From the NCBI RefSeq assembly GCF_001625445.1, contig NZ_LWHG01000011.1:992001-1056000 (forward strand): 64,000 nucleotides of DNA, in the 5' to 3' direction. The position numbers and the translations under genes are program-made. Source of the stretch: Haladaptatus sp. R4. Lineage in GTDB: Archaea; Halobacteriota; Halobacteria; Halobacteriales; Haladaptataceae. The notes below the pieces were generated by a model. The model saw only the letters and a list, made by a program, of their open reading frames with translations. It searched no databases and was not told the origin of the DNA. Every line of letters starts with the position of its first letter. Position 1 is the stretch's first letter. Shown in pieces: positions 51,520-60,805 of the stretch.

Positions 51520-52101
51520 ATGACCAATCAACCGCACGTTGTAGCCATCTGTGGCAGTCTCGGGGAGGAAAGCGTGACCAGATTCGCGCTCGAACACGTC
51601 CTCGTCGGCGTGGAACGGGCGGGTGGAACCGGCGAACTCCTCGACCTCCGCGAATTCGACCTGCCGCAGTTCGACCCCGACCAACGGGAAGCGGGTGATA
51701 CCCCCGAACTGAAACGTCGCGTGCGCGCGGCGGACGCGGTCGTCCTGGGCACACCCGTCTATCATGGCTCGTACTCCTCGCCGCTGAAGGCGGCGCTCGA
51801 CTACTGCGGGTTCGACGAGTTCGAGGGGAAAACCGTCGGCCTGCTCGCCGTGGCGGGTGGTCGGTTTCCGGTCACCGCGATGGACCACCTCCGGTCCGTC
51901 TGTCGCGCGCTCGATGCGTGGGTGCTCCCGTACGAGGTGGCGATTCCCCGCTCGCACAGCGCGGTGATGGACGGCGCGTTCACCGACGAGGAGTTGGCGA
52001 ATCGCGTCGTCACGCTCGGGCGGCAAATCGTCCGCTACTCGCACATCGAGCCGTGTCCGCCGAGTTTCGAGAGCGGGGAAAATATCGGCGCGGCCGATTG
52101 A
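51520..52101 (+). CDS. NADPH-dependent FMN reductase family protein
   Basis: A 193-aa flavodoxin-like reductase. The FMN-phosphate loop is [28 protein letters not shown], the second FMN contact [22 protein letters not shown] and [12 protein letters not shown] follow. It reduces FMN, quinones or similar acceptors with NAD(P)H; the true acceptor is unknown. ATG 51520 follows a weak TATA-like ACGTATTTCG at about 51487. It precedes thymidine kinase by 41 bases. Confidence 0.9.
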   Translation: MTNQPHVVAICGSLGEESVTRFALEHVLVGVERAGGTGELLDLREFDLPQFDPDQREAGDTPELKRRVRAADAVVLGTPVYHGSYSSPLKAALDYCGFDEFEGKTVGLLAVAGGRFPVTAMDHLRSVCRALDAWVLPYEVAIPRSHSAVMDGAFTDEELANRVVTLGRQIVRYSHIEPCPPSFESGENIGAAD

Positions 52102-52142
52102 ATGAGCAACTCTTTTGCCGTCGGATTGAGCGTCACACGGGT

Positions 52143-52730
52143 ATGCACAAAATCACGAACAGTGGGTGGGTCGAGGTCATCACCGGCTGTATGTTCTCCG
52201 GGAAGACCGAGGAACTGCTCCGACGGCTTCGCCGCGCGGAAATCGCGGGGCAGGAAGTCGCGGTGTTCAAACCCGCACTGGACGACCGTTACGGCGAGGA
52301 CACGGTCGGCTCCCACGACGGCAGTTCGTGGGAAGCGACCGTCGTGGAACCGGACGACGACGGCGTGTGGGAAATCCCGAGGGGATTGAACGGCGAGAAA
52401 GTCGTCGCCATCGACGAGGCGAACTTCTTCTCCGCGGAACTCGTCGACGTGTGTGAATTCCTCGCGGATGACGGACGACGCGTCATCATCAGCGGCACCG
52501 ACCAGACCTTCCGCGGTGAGCCGTTCGACCCGGTCCCGCAACTCATCTCCGTGGCCGAGTACGTCGAAAAGCTCCAAGCCATCTGTGCGCAGTGTGGCGA
52601 ACCCGCGACGCGAAACCAGCGGCTCATCGACGGCGAACCCGCACACATGGACGATCCGACGATTTTGGTGGGCGCACAGGAGTCCTACGAAGCCCGGTGT
52701 CGAAACTGCCACATCCTACGGCGCGAGTAG
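52143..52730 (+). CDS. tdk: Thymidine kinase
   Basis: A 195-aa type II thymidine kinase for nucleoside salvage (thymidine to dTMP). The P-loop is [32 protein letters not shown] carries the catalytic Glu/Asp, and [15 protein letters not shown] the lasso-adjacent strand. The structural zinc site [13 protein letters not shown] with [10 protein letters not shown] is intact. ATG 52143 sits just 3' of the reductase gene, likely one transcript. Confidence 0.95.
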   Translation: MHKITNSGWVEVITGCMFSGKTEELLRRLRRAEIAGQEVAVFKPALDDRYGEDTVGSHDGSSWEATVVEPDDDGVWEIPRGLNGEKVVAIDEANFFSAELVDVCEFLADDGRRVIISGTDQTFRGEPFDPVPQLISVAEYVEKLQAICAQCGEPATRNQRLIDGEPAHMDDPTILVGAQESYEARCRNCHILRRE

Positions 52731-52815
52731 CGGAGTCGTGACGGCGACGACGGCGACGATCGAACCGGCGCACGTCGTTCCGTGGTAACTAAAGGTGTGA
52801 GCGCGTATCGGGAGT

Positions 52816-53079
52816 ATGCTCAACCTACGGCTGGACGATTTCATGGTCGAACTGAAAGACGGCTCCTTGAAGAACGTTGGACCCGCGAACAAAACGGCGT
52901 CGGCGAAACTGTTCAACGTGGAATCCGCCGAAGCGCGTGCGTTCGGGGACAAACGCGTAAAACTCGTGTTCGAGGACGAGGACGGCAACGAAGTACAAGT
53001 CGCGCTGTTCCCCGACGTCGCGAAGAAGATCGTCGACGACATCGAAACGCTCGAAGACGACAGTCCCGTCTTCGAGTAG
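52816..53079 (+). CDS. Small acidic protein, 87 aa
   Basis: MLNLRLDDFMVELKDGSLKN ... KLVFEDEDGNEVQVALFPDV ... IVDDIETLEDDSPVFE. A mixed beta/alpha protein with alternating hydrophobics; no Cys and no membrane helix. It resembles a family of short haloarchaeal proteins of unknown function. The start is the only plausible Met, and the 86-base gap after thymidine kinase leaves room for its own promoter (AACTAAAGG about 52787-52795). Confidence 0.7.
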   Translation: MLNLRLDDFMVELKDGSLKNVGPANKTASAKLFNVESAEARAFGDKRVKLVFEDEDGNEVQVALFPDVAKKIVDDIETLEDDSPVFE

Positions 53080-53231
53080 CGACCGAACGGCGACCCTTCC
53101 GATCTCCATTTCATCCCATCCGACTATTTGCTTCACCCTATTCCATCGTCCGTTTCGCCCTGTTTTTCCTCCCCGATTCGTTAAGGAACCAATAATAATA
53201 TCGTGTCATGGTGTACCATTGTTCGGAGACC

Positions 53232-53480
53232 ATGTCAACCATCATCGCCCCGGACGAACTGGGTGATTCATCGGACGACGGCGAGCGACGCTCATCGTTC
53301 CCGGATTCCGTCGTCACCTCGCTTCGGTTCATCGGTTTTTGGGGAGCAGTCGTACTCCCGTTTCTCTACATTCCGCTGTTCATCAGCGGTCTCGATACCG
53401 CTGGACAACAACAAACGTTCATCCTGTTGCTTGTGTTGAACGTCGTCGCGCTCGTCTTCGGTCACCGGTACAGAGCGTGA
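53232..53480 (+). CDS. Small two-helix membrane protein
   Basis: An 82-aa protein. The N-terminal ~25 residues are acidic and polar (MSTIIAPDELGDSSDDGERR), followed by two helices, VTSLRFIGFWGAVVLPFLYIP and FILLLVLNVVALVFGHRYR. Function unknown. ATG 53232 is preferred because the AT-rich box (AATAATAATATC, about 53189-53200) lies the right distance upstream; an in-frame ATG at 53208 is closer to that box. Confidence 0.65.
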   Translation: MSTIIAPDELGDSSDDGERRSSFPDSVVTSLRFIGFWGAVVLPFLYIPLFISGLDTAGQQQTFILLLVLNVVALVFGHRYRA

Positions 53481-53600
53481 ATGGAACGTATCGCGCGAGA
53501 ATGTAACGAGTCTATAATCCGACCGTTTCGTGGTTTCGCTCCTCGTGCCGATTTCGTTAACGGGGGTATAACTATGGGCTCGACCGCTGAAAGGAAGCGT

Positions 53601-53774
53601 ATGTCTCAGTCAGTTACGAGCAGTATGAACATCGGGTGTCCCCACTGTGGGTCCGCATCGACTGTCGATATCGCACCCGACGGACAAGGTCAAGCGGAAT
53701 CCGACGACCAGTTGAAGGGGACGCTCGTCCGATGCCAATCCTGTGGTGACGATTTTTCGTTCTACTACTACTGA
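53601..53774 (+). CDS. 57-aa zinc-ribbon protein
   Basis: MSQSVTSSMNIGCPHCGSAS ... GTLVRCQSCGDDFSFYYY. Two CxxCG knuckles ~30 residues apart form a one-domain ribbon, like other haloarchaeal zinc-finger micro-proteins. ATG 53601 fits the GTATAAC box at 53564-53570; an upstream in-frame ATG (53574) is possible. It is the second zinc micro-protein in the window. Confidence 0.75.
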   Translation: MSQSVTSSMNIGCPHCGSASTVDIAPDGQGQAESDDQLKGTLVRCQSCGDDFSFYYY

Positions 53775-53856
53775 GTTGGCGTTCGCGTGGTCGGCTCAGA
53801 ACCGCGCCGGGAATTCGACAATCGTTTTAGGCCTGGACTATTCTTTGCCAGTATAA

Positions 53857-55965
53857 ATGGGTAACTGCGTCATTTGCGGGACGCCTGCTGACGGCCCGAT
53901 TTGTTCGAGCCACGAGCAGGACGTTCTCTTTGAATTCAACGGAAACAGCCCGGAGCAGCTCGTTACTGGACGATTTTACAAAGGTACCGTCGACGGTTTC
54001 GCCGACTTCGGCGTCTTCATCGACATCGGTGACCGCGTCACCGGCCTGCTTCACAAGAGCGAGTTGGACCAGCGGCTCGAAAGCCTCGACTGGGACCAAG
54101 GCGACGCGGTCTTCGTCGAGGTCATTGGTGTGCGCGACAACGGCAACGTCGATCTCAGCTCGTCGATTCGCCAATCGGAACGCGAGTTCCGCGGCAAGCT
54201 GATTCAGGACGGTACCGACGTGCACCTCCCCAGTGAATCGAACGACGAAACCACGTCGGACGAACCGGAATCGAATTCCGAATCCGCGTCCGAATCCGAA
54301 GCCGAATCTACGTCCGAATCCGAAGCCGAATCTGCGTCCGAACACGAAGCCGAACCGGAACACGAATCCGAATCCGAACCGGAACAGCCGGCGACGACCG
54401 ACGGCTCCGGGAACGCGGTCGGAGGCGCTACCGTCTCCTCCCAGATCGAACAGCCCGAACGCGTCCAGATCGAAACGCTGGGCGACCGAGTCGGCGACAG
54501 CGTTCGAATCGAGGGCGAAATCGTGAGCGCGAGCCAGACGAGCGGCCCGACGGTGTTCGAACTCCGCGACGAAACCGCCGTCGTGGACTGCGCCGCGTTC
54601 AAGGAGGCAGGCGTTCGTGCCTACCCCGAAGTAGATACCGGCGACATCGCACGACTGGTCGGCGAAGTCGAACTCCGTAACAACGAACTCCAAGTCGAGA
54701 CCGAACACCTCGAAGCCCTCACCGAAGAGGAGGAAGCGACCGTCGAGGACCGACTGGCACAGGCACTCGAAGACGAGGCCCGTCCCGAAGACGTCGAACC
54801 GCTCGCCGACGACTCTGCCGTCGAAGCCATTCACGGGGACGTCCGCGACGCCGCCGGTGCGATTCGCCGCGCGGTCATCGAATCCCGCCCCGTTATCGTC
54901 CGACACAACGCGAGCGCGGAGGGCTACGTGGCCGGAGCGGCCATCGAACGCGCCGTCCTCCCGCTCGTGCGCGACGAACACGCACGAAGCGACGCCCAGT
55001 ATCACTACTTCGACCGGCGACCGCTCGAAGACGGCTTCTACGACATGCAGGACGCGACGAAGGACGCGACCATGATGCTCGACAACCGCGAGCGCCACGA
55101 CGAGAAACTACCCCTCTTCGTCCTCATCGATGCCGGAAGCACCGTCGAATCGAGCGACGGACTCTCGCTCCTCGACATCTACGGTGCGCCCCACGTCGTC
55201 ATCGACACGCACTACCCGGACGACGAAGTCGCCCAAACTGCCGACGTCGTCGTCAACCCGTTCCTCGGCGACTCGGGCGACGACGTAACCGCGGCCGTCC
55301 TCGGTGCGAACGTCGCGGCCCACGTCAACGACGAGGTGCGCGACGATGTCGCACACCTCCCCGCAGTCAGCTACTGGGAGGACACCCCGTCCGAATACAC
55401 CGACCTCGCGACGGATGCGGGCTACGACGAAGACCACGTTACGGCCCTGCGCGAGGCAGTCGCGCTGGAAGCCTACTACCAGTCCTACGAGGACAAGCGC
55501 GAACTCATCACCGACCTGCTGTTCGAGCACGCGAAGCGCGACCTCGCCGAGCACGTCAGCGAGCAGTTCCGCACGAAGCTCGAAAACGAACTCGACACCG
55601 CCGAGCCGAACCTCACGGTTCGCGGCGCGAACGGCGTCACCTTCACCGTCCTCGACACCGAGGCGTACACCCACCGCTTCGACTTCCCATCGACGGCAGT
55701 GCTCCTCGACGCGCTCCACCGCCGCGACATGACGGGACAACCCGGCGACCAGAACGTCACCCTCGGTCTCGCCGACGACGAGGTTCACATCCGAAGCGAC
55801 GGGGAAATCAACGTCCGCGACATCGCCGAGGACGTCGAGGACCGCGCACCGGAAGCCGGAATCGTCCCCGTCGGCACGCGCGACGGCAAGTTCGAATTCC
55901 TCCGCGGCGAGCGCGACGAAGCGCTCGACGCCGTCATCGAAGCCGTCAGCGCGAAGCTGAACTGA
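53857..55965 (+). CDS. DHH/RecJ-like phosphoesterase with S1 and OB domains
   Basis: A 702-aa protein. Order: an N-terminal zinc knuckle (CVICGTPADGPICSSH), an S1 RNA-binding domain (FYKGTVDGFADFGVFIDIGD), a Ser/Glu-rich repeat linker (~residues 128-190), an OB-fold nucleic-acid domain (VGDSVRIEGEIVSASQTSG), then a RecJ-like DHH module (FVLIDAGSTVESSDG, VVIDTHYPDDE, LGDSGDDVTAAVL) and a C-terminal DHHA1-like part. The canonical DHH triad appears changed to DTH, so catalysis is in doubt. Related to archaeal RecJ-type proteins at replication forks. Stands alone. Confidence 0.85.
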   Translation: MGNCVICGTPADGPICSSHEQDVLFEFNGNSPEQLVTGRFYKGTVDGFADFGVFIDIGDRVTGLLHKSELDQRLESLDWDQGDAVFVEVIGVRDNGNVDLSSSIRQSEREFRGKLIQDGTDVHLPSESNDETTSDEPESNSESASESEAESTSESEAESASEHEAEPEHESESEPEQPATTDGSGNAVGGATVSSQIEQPERVQIETLGDRVGDSVRIEGEIVSASQTSGPTVFELRDETAVVDCAAFKEAGVRAYPEVDTGDIARLVGEVELRNNELQVETEHLEALTEEEEATVEDRLAQALEDEARPEDVEPLADDSAVEAIHGDVRDAAGAIRRAVIESRPVIVRHNASAEGYVAGAAIERAVLPLVRDEHARSDAQYHYFDRRPLEDGFYDMQDATKDATMMLDNRERHDEKLPLFVLIDAGSTVESSDGLSLLDIYGAPHVVIDTHYPDDEVAQTADVVVNPFLGDSGDDVTAAVLGANVAAHVNDEVRDDVAHLPAVSYWEDTPSEYTDLATDAGYDEDHVTALREAVALEAYYQSYEDKRELITDLLFEHAKRDLAEHVSEQFRTKLENELDTAEPNLTVRGANGVTFTVLDTEAYTHRFDFPSTAVLLDALHRRDMTGQPGDQNVTLGLADDEVHIRSDGEINVRDIAEDVEDRAPEAGIVPVGTRDGKFEFLRGERDEALDAVIEAVSAKLN
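54236..54395 (+). repeat. Ser/Glu-encoding tandem repeat inside the DHH gene
   Basis: Degenerate repeats of TCCGAA/GCCGAA (Ser-Glu, Ala-Glu), including two close copies of a 24-base unit (TCCGAATCCGAAGCCGAATC), coding for the acidic linker between the S1 and OB domains. The length of such linkers often varies between strains by slippage. Confidence 0.8.
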
Positions 55966-56070
55966 ACGCGGCGCTGATTTGGACTTCTCGGCTTTCTTCT
56001 CTTTGAACGATTCTTTCAGCGTTACGTCGGATTTCGGTGAGAACGAGCATCCGGATGAGCGGGTGGGATC

Positions 56071-56421
56071 TCACTTTGTAAGCAGATTCTTGTCCCGGTA
56101 GGTGAGTATCACGCCGACTGCCAGCAACCCGAGGACCGCGTAATTGTCACCGATGTCCATACCGTGATAGGTGACGATGATTCCGTATATGCCACCGACC
56201 CAGAGAGCCAGCGCGGAGGCGATTGCGGGAACCGACCGATCATCGAGCACCTGGTGAGCGCCGTAGACGATTACGGTGGCCATGAGAAAATACGCGAGTG
56301 TCGTGGATACGTCCCTGCCCGAGACGGCAGAATAGATGGCGAGTATGACCATCCCCATCAGGAGGCCGAGAGTGGTCAGGCGACTCAGGTTCTGCATACT
56401 GGACTCGTTCCCTTCAGTCAT
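56071..56421 (-). CDS. Small four-helix membrane protein
   Basis: A 116-aa protein with four hydrophobic helices (LTTLGLLMGMVILAIYSAV, TLAYFLMATVIVYGAHQVL, IASALALWVGGIYGIIVTY, YAVLGLLAVGVILTY) and a short Lys tail RDKNLLTK. No motif. Probably an integral membrane protein of unknown role; it lies next to the PH-domain pair on the same strand. Confidence 0.65.
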   Translation of the reverse strand: MTEGNESSMQNLSRLTTLGLLMGMVILAIYSAVSGRDVSTTLAYFLMATVIVYGAHQVLDDRSVPAIASALALWVGGIYGIIVTYHGMDIGDNYAVLGLLAVGVILTYRDKNLLTK

Positions 56422-56487
56422 GTTTCAACCCTCCTTCGTTTGTCACAAATAGCTACTGATTGGACCGTTCTCCCTCGGAACCGCAGT

Positions 56488-57960
56488 CTACCGATTTCCC
56501 TGTTCGGGTTCGACCACTCGTCGTGTTTCCGTCCGAGGAGCAACTTCCCCGGAACTGTCCTGTACCGTCTCGTATATCATCTCGACCGTCTCCGTATCGA
56601 AGTCCGTGGCACGAGTTCCGGCGGACAGTAGCGATGCCGCAGTCTCGACGGATAGCGTCGCGAGGTCGAACCGTCGCTGCAAAATCGACTGTGACTTCGA
56701 AACAGATTGAACGTTCGCGAGCGGAACGATGAACTCGCTGTGAACCAAGATTCCGTTTCGGACCGCGAGATAGTCGTCGCCGATGGCGACGCTGCGATAT
56801 CGCCATTGGACGTGTGCAGCGACGAGTGCAAACGGTACGCCGACGAGGGGAAGTAACCACGGAACGGGGAACCCGCTCCAAACGAACTGTGCGGCGTAGA
56901 GGAGGAAAGAGAGCAGTACGAGGGCGATGAGATACCGAGTCGCCAGACGGCGTCGCATACGCTTCGGTGGACGCTCGAACTCCGGGTCGTCGTGGTCGAT
57001 AATCGTCCCCGCAATCTCCTCGACTTCCGACCGATTCCCCAGCGGGATGACCGGTGTCCGAGCGGGCCAGATGTCGAAATCGGCCGCACCGGCGGATTCG
57101 ACGGTCAACCGTGCGAATCCGAAGGCGTTCTGTAAGGGGTTCGTGGAAACTCGCAACAGTTGCACGTTATCCAGCGGAATGTCGTTCGAATAGTGCCAGA
57201 CGAGTCCGCCGGACTGATGGATTTCCCCGTCTCGAAACTCGACGGACGTGTCGTGGAATTCGAGCACGGACTGTATCACTCCCACTCCCCACGCGCCGAC
57301 GACCGTTGCCCCACCAACGACGAGGAATTTCTCGACGGTGAAGTGTCCGTTGACCAGCGACGCGGGTAACGTCGGGGTGAGGAAATCCGATAGCCACGCC
57401 GGACTGAAGATGATAGACATCGCGATCGAAATCGCGAGGAAGAGGTGTTTCGGATGCGATGACAGGACGCTTCGAGCGAACAGCATCGCCGAACGAAGTC
57501 GATAGAGTTTCTCCTCTTCCGTCGAGACCTTACTTCCGTTCCCCAGACGGTCCTGAATTCGTTCGGCCTCTTCGATACCGACGTAGCGCAACTCCAGTTC
57601 GCTTTCTTTACTGCTCCCCGCCGTTTCACACGAGACGTTCGCGATTCCGAGGAACGAATCCACTCCGTTCTGAACGACGCTCGATTCCTGGATTCGGTCG
57701 TACGGAATCACGCGGTGCTGCCGGTCGAAAATACCGGATTCCGTCTCTACTGCGGTGTCCTCCAAACGATAGGAGACGGAGTACCATCGGACGCTTTCGC
57801 GCACGACGTAAATCAGGACGTAGCACAGGGCGAACCCGACGATATAGGTGAGCGGTGTATCTTCGTAATTATACAGTCCGAAACCGACGGCGAAAATCAG
57901 GGGATGGATTTTTAGTCGGTCCATCGTTCCTCGGATGACGCTGTACGGGTGCAACCTCAC
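56488..57960 (-). CDS. Bacterial-PH domain membrane protein (YdbT-like)
   Basis: A 490-aa protein with three bPH2 (DUF304) domains separated by helix pairs: first ~65-140 (VETESGIFDRQHRVIPYDRIQESSVVQ), second ~225-310 (HQSGGLVWHYSNDIPLDNVQLL), third ~390-460 (AVRNGILVHSEFIVPLANVQSV). YdbS/YdbT proteins form a complex in bacteria and are linked to envelope stress and resistance to peptides. The start overlaps the smaller partner's stop (ATGA). Confidence 0.85.
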   Translation of the reverse strand: MRLHPYSVIRGTMDRLKIHPLIFAVGFGLYNYEDTPLTYIVGFALCYVLIYVVRESVRWYSVSYRLEDTAVETESGIFDRQHRVIPYDRIQESSVVQNGVDSFLGIANVSCETAGSSKESELELRYVGIEEAERIQDRLGNGSKVSTEEEKLYRLRSAMLFARSVLSSHPKHLFLAISIAMSIIFSPAWLSDFLTPTLPASLVNGHFTVEKFLVVGGATVVGAWGVGVIQSVLEFHDTSVEFRDGEIHQSGGLVWHYSNDIPLDNVQLLRVSTNPLQNAFGFARLTVESAGAADFDIWPARTPVIPLGNRSEVEEIAGTIIDHDDPEFERPPKRMRRRLATRYLIALVLLSFLLYAAQFVWSGFPVPWLLPLVGVPFALVAAHVQWRYRSVAIGDDYLAVRNGILVHSEFIVPLANVQSVSKSQSILQRRFDLATLSVETAASLLSAGTRATDFDTETVEMIYETVQDSSGEVAPRTETRRVVEPEQGNR

Positions 57961-58454
57961 ACAGTGTCACCTCGGATGACGTCGTTCGCCTCGGAGAGCG
58001 ATTCGTCCGAGCGATTCTCCTCGCGGAGGCTCAGTATTCGACTGCGGAGTTTGCTGGCGCGTTGCGGTCGAAGCCCCGGGAGCAGTAGGTTCGAGCGGCG
58101 CGACCCGGCCGTGTGAATCATGATGCTCGCTAACCCGGCGGCTTGTTCGAGAACACCGCGGTTGATGTCGATGTGTTGGATGCGGTCTATCGGAACGTAG
58201 GTCTCCCGTCGACGCAACACTCCGTGTTCGATCGTCACTCCGTCTTCGTCTACGGCGAAGCGCCACGCTCTGTATCGAATTGGCGTTACGAGGAGGGCGA
58301 CCACGAGCATACAGAGAACGATCGGTATCGGACTCCAGACCGGAATGATGGTGGATTGTGACGCGATGATCCCGGCGATGATTCCACCGATCAATCCCGC
58401 TCCAACCGTCTTCGTGAACCAAACGTAGCGGACTCTCTTTTGTAACGATTCCAT
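57957..58454 (-). CDS. Bacterial-PH domain protein (YdbS-like)
   Basis: A 165-aa protein: two N-terminal helices (AGLIGGIIAGIIASQ, VLCMLVVALLV) and one bPH2 domain (VTIEHGVLRRRETYVPIDRIQHIDINRGVL). It is the one-domain partner of the YdbT-like protein, from which it is separated by a four-base overlap. The pair order (small then large) matches the bacterial ydbST operon. Confidence 0.85.
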   Translation of the reverse strand: MESLQKRVRYVWFTKTVGAGLIGGIIAGIIASQSTIIPVWSPIPIVLCMLVVALLVTPIRYRAWRFAVDEDGVTIEHGVLRRRETYVPIDRIQHIDINRGVLEQAAGLASIMIHTAGSRRSNLLLPGLRPQRASKLRSRILSLREENRSDESLSEANDVIRGDTV

Positions 58455-58580
58455 CCGTTATATCAATGGATTATACTGTCTTCGTATTTAAAATGACCAT
58501 CATCGATTTCGATACGCCATCTCCGAACCCGTATCCGTAGACGACACGCTTATCCGCCCGAACCAACCAAATATCACGTA

Positions 58581-60287
58581 ATGAGTACCGAGACGCCGGA
58601 CGCCACGGAAACGGAGGCGTTCGAGCAGGTTTGCGAGGAACTGATCGACCGCATCCTCGCTGGCGAGGTCGAGCGCGACGACGTAGAGAGCGCCAAGCTC
58701 AACGCCTGTTCGGAGTTCTCCGCGCCGAAAGTGCCGAAGAACTCCGAGATTCTCGACCACGCGCCGGACGAGCGCCGCGAGGAACTGGAAGCCGTGCTCC
58801 GGCGCAAACCGGTCCGCACCGCGTCGGGCGTCTCGCCAATCGCAATCATGACCAGCCCGGAGCAGTGCCCGCACGGTAAATGTCTCTACTGCCCGGGCGG
58901 CCCGTCCTCCGAGTTCTCCTCCTCCCAGAGCTACACCGGTCACGAACCCGCGGCGGCCCGCGGCGTGCAGAACGACTACGATCCGTACGGGCAGGTCACG
59001 CTCCGCTTGGAACAACTGCGACAGATCGGTCACCCCGTCGATAAGGTCGAACTCATCCTGATGGGCGGGACGATGACCGCCCGGAGCCACGACTATCAGG
59101 AGTGGTTCGTCAAGCGCGCGCTGGAGGCGATGAACGACTACGACGTGAACAAGGAACCCGAACCCGCGGAGGGCGAGAGCTTCGCCCAGAGCCCCGAGGA
59201 GCACGACTTCCGCTATCTGGAGGACGTCATCGCGGAGAACGAGACGGGCGACATCCGCAACATCGGGACGACGTTCGAGACGAAGCCGGACTGGTGTGAT
59301 CCCGAGCAGATAAACCGGATGCTCGATTTGGGCGGCACGAAAGTCGAGGTCGGCGTCCAGACCACCTTCGAGCGTATCAACCGCGAGATGCACCGCGGGC
59401 ACGGCGCACAGGCGTCCATCGAGGCCAACCAGCGCCTCCGCGATTCGGCGTTCAAGGTCGGCTTCCACATGATGCCGGGCCAACCCGGTATGTCCAAGCG
59501 GATGTGCGTGGAGGACTTCCGCCGCATCTTCGAGGACGAGAAGTGGAAACCGGACTACCTCAAAATCTACCCGACGCTGGTCGTCCGCGGCACCGCGACG
59601 TACGACTGGTGGTACAAGGGCGAGTTCGAACCGCTCCGCAACGAGGAGGCGGCCGAACTCGTCGCCGAAATCAAGTCGATGATTCCCAAGTACGTCCGCC
59701 TCCAGCGCGTCCAGCGCGACATTCCGGCGGACTTCATCGACGGCGGCGTGTGGAAGTCCAACCTCCGCCAACTCGCACGCCAGCGGATGGAGGAACACGG
59801 GTGGACTTGCGACTGCATCCGCTGCCGCGAGGTCGGCATGAACGACGAGGAACCCGAGAACGTCGAACTCGACGTCATGACCTACGAGGCGGCAGGCGGC
59901 ACGGAGCACTTCATCAGCTTCGAGGACTTCGCCGAGCGGCGCTCGGCTGATAGCCGGATTGTATCCGGCGACTTCGAGAAAGACCTCCTACTGGGCTTCT
60001 GCCGACTTCGCTTCCCCGGCGACCCCGTGCGGCGCGAACTCGACAACGCCGCGCTCGTCCGCGAACTCCACGTCTACGGCAGTGAAGTGACCGTGGGTGC
60101 GGCGAGCGAGGAAACACAGCACCAACACCGTGGCTACGGGCGAAAACTCATCGCTAAAGCCGAGGAACTCGCCGCCGACGCGGGCTACGACAAGGTCAGC
60201 GTCATCTCCGGAATCGGCGCACGCGAGTACTACCGGAACAAACTCGGCTATCATCAGGACGGGCCGTACGTGAGCAAGCGGGTGTAA
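58581..60287 (+). CDS. elp3: tRNA-modifying radical SAM / acetyltransferase Elp3
   Basis: A 568-aa enzyme making the cm5U34 modification of tRNA wobble uridines. The archaeal radical-SAM cluster motif is CPHGKCLYC (Cys96, Cys101, Cys104), with LILMGGTMTARSHDYQEWFV and KLDLGGTKVEVGVQT-type strands following. The C-terminal ~150 residues are the GNAT acetyl-CoA domain (HVYGSEVTV, HRGYGRKLIAKAEELA, YYRNKLGY). Full length. ATG 58581. In archaea Elp3 works without the other Elongator subunits. Confidence 0.96.
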   Translation: MSTETPDATETEAFEQVCEELIDRILAGEVERDDVESAKLNACSEFSAPKVPKNSEILDHAPDERREELEAVLRRKPVRTASGVSPIAIMTSPEQCPHGKCLYCPGGPSSEFSSSQSYTGHEPAAARGVQNDYDPYGQVTLRLEQLRQIGHPVDKVELILMGGTMTARSHDYQEWFVKRALEAMNDYDVNKEPEPAEGESFAQSPEEHDFRYLEDVIAENETGDIRNIGTTFETKPDWCDPEQINRMLDLGGTKVEVGVQTTFERINREMHRGHGAQASIEANQRLRDSAFKVGFHMMPGQPGMSKRMCVEDFRRIFEDEKWKPDYLKIYPTLVVRGTATYDWWYKGEFEPLRNEEAAELVAEIKSMIPKYVRLQRVQRDIPADFIDGGVWKSNLRQLARQRMEEHGWTCDCIRCREVGMNDEEPENVELDVMTYEAAGGTEHFISFEDFAERRSADSRIVSGDFEKDLLLGFCRLRFPGDPVRRELDNAALVRELHVYGSEVTVGAASEETQHQHRGYGRKLIAKAEELAADAGYDKVSVISGIGAREYYRNKLGYHQDGPYVSKRV

Positions 60288-60307
60288 TCGGCAAAAACGG
60301 AGTTCGT

Positions 60308-60805
60308 TCAGTCCTGCATCGGCACGGATTCGACGTCGTACTGCTCGCCGATGGTTTTCAACTCGTCCAGCATGTCTCGTTCTTCACGGAGATTTTTCTT
60401 GAGGAGGTCGGCGGCTTCGTCGTGGCCCAACTTGTCGGCCATGAACAGCAGGTTGCCGTACGCCGCGATTTCGAGGTGCTCGAACTTTTCAGCGATTCCC
60501 TTGTCGAACAGGTTCCGGAGTTCCTGATTCGGTTTCCCGTCGACGAACTTCTCGTGGTCCTCCACGAGGGCGTCGAGTGCACGGAGTTGCTCTCTCTTGG
60601 CCGGTTCGCCGATGTGGTCGAACACGTGTTGGAGGCGCTCGACGTGTCGTTTCGTTTCGCCTCGATGCTCCTCGAACGCGTTTTGAAGGTCGCCATCGTT
60701 GACCTCAGTCGCCAGTTCGTCCAGCGCATCGAACAGTTCGTTTTCGACGTAGTACATCTCCTTCAGCCCCTCGTAAAAGAGGTCGTCGAGTGAATCTCCG
60801 GTCAT
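60308..60805 (-). CDS. DUF892 (YciE/YciF-like) ferritin-like protein
   Basis: A 165-aa four-helix protein of the ferritin-like DUF892 family. Metal-site Glu and His residues are at regular spacing: YVENELFDALDEL, EEHRGETKRHVERLQHVF, KFEHLEIAAYGNLLFMADKL, NLREERDMLDELKTIGEQ. Found under salt or osmotic stress in many prokaryotes; the reaction is unknown. It converges with elp3. Confidence 0.9.
   Translation of the reverse strand: MTGDSLDDLFYEGLKEMYYVENELFDALDELATEVNDGDLQNAFEEHRGETKRHVERLQHVFDHIGEPAKREQLRALDALVEDHEKFVDGKPNQELRNLFDKGIAEKFEHLEIAAYGNLLFMADKLGHDEAADLLKKNLREERDMLDELKTIGEQYDVESVPMQD

Noticed and set aside
54236..54395. CRISPR-like short repeats
   Set aside because: Repeats are in frame, lack regular spacers and encode Ser-Glu; they are an internal protein linker.
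53827..55098. 423-aa minus-strand open frame opposite the DHH protein
   Set aside because: Phe/Gly/Arg repeats are the reverse of the Ser/Glu-coding repeats; no start context or domain.
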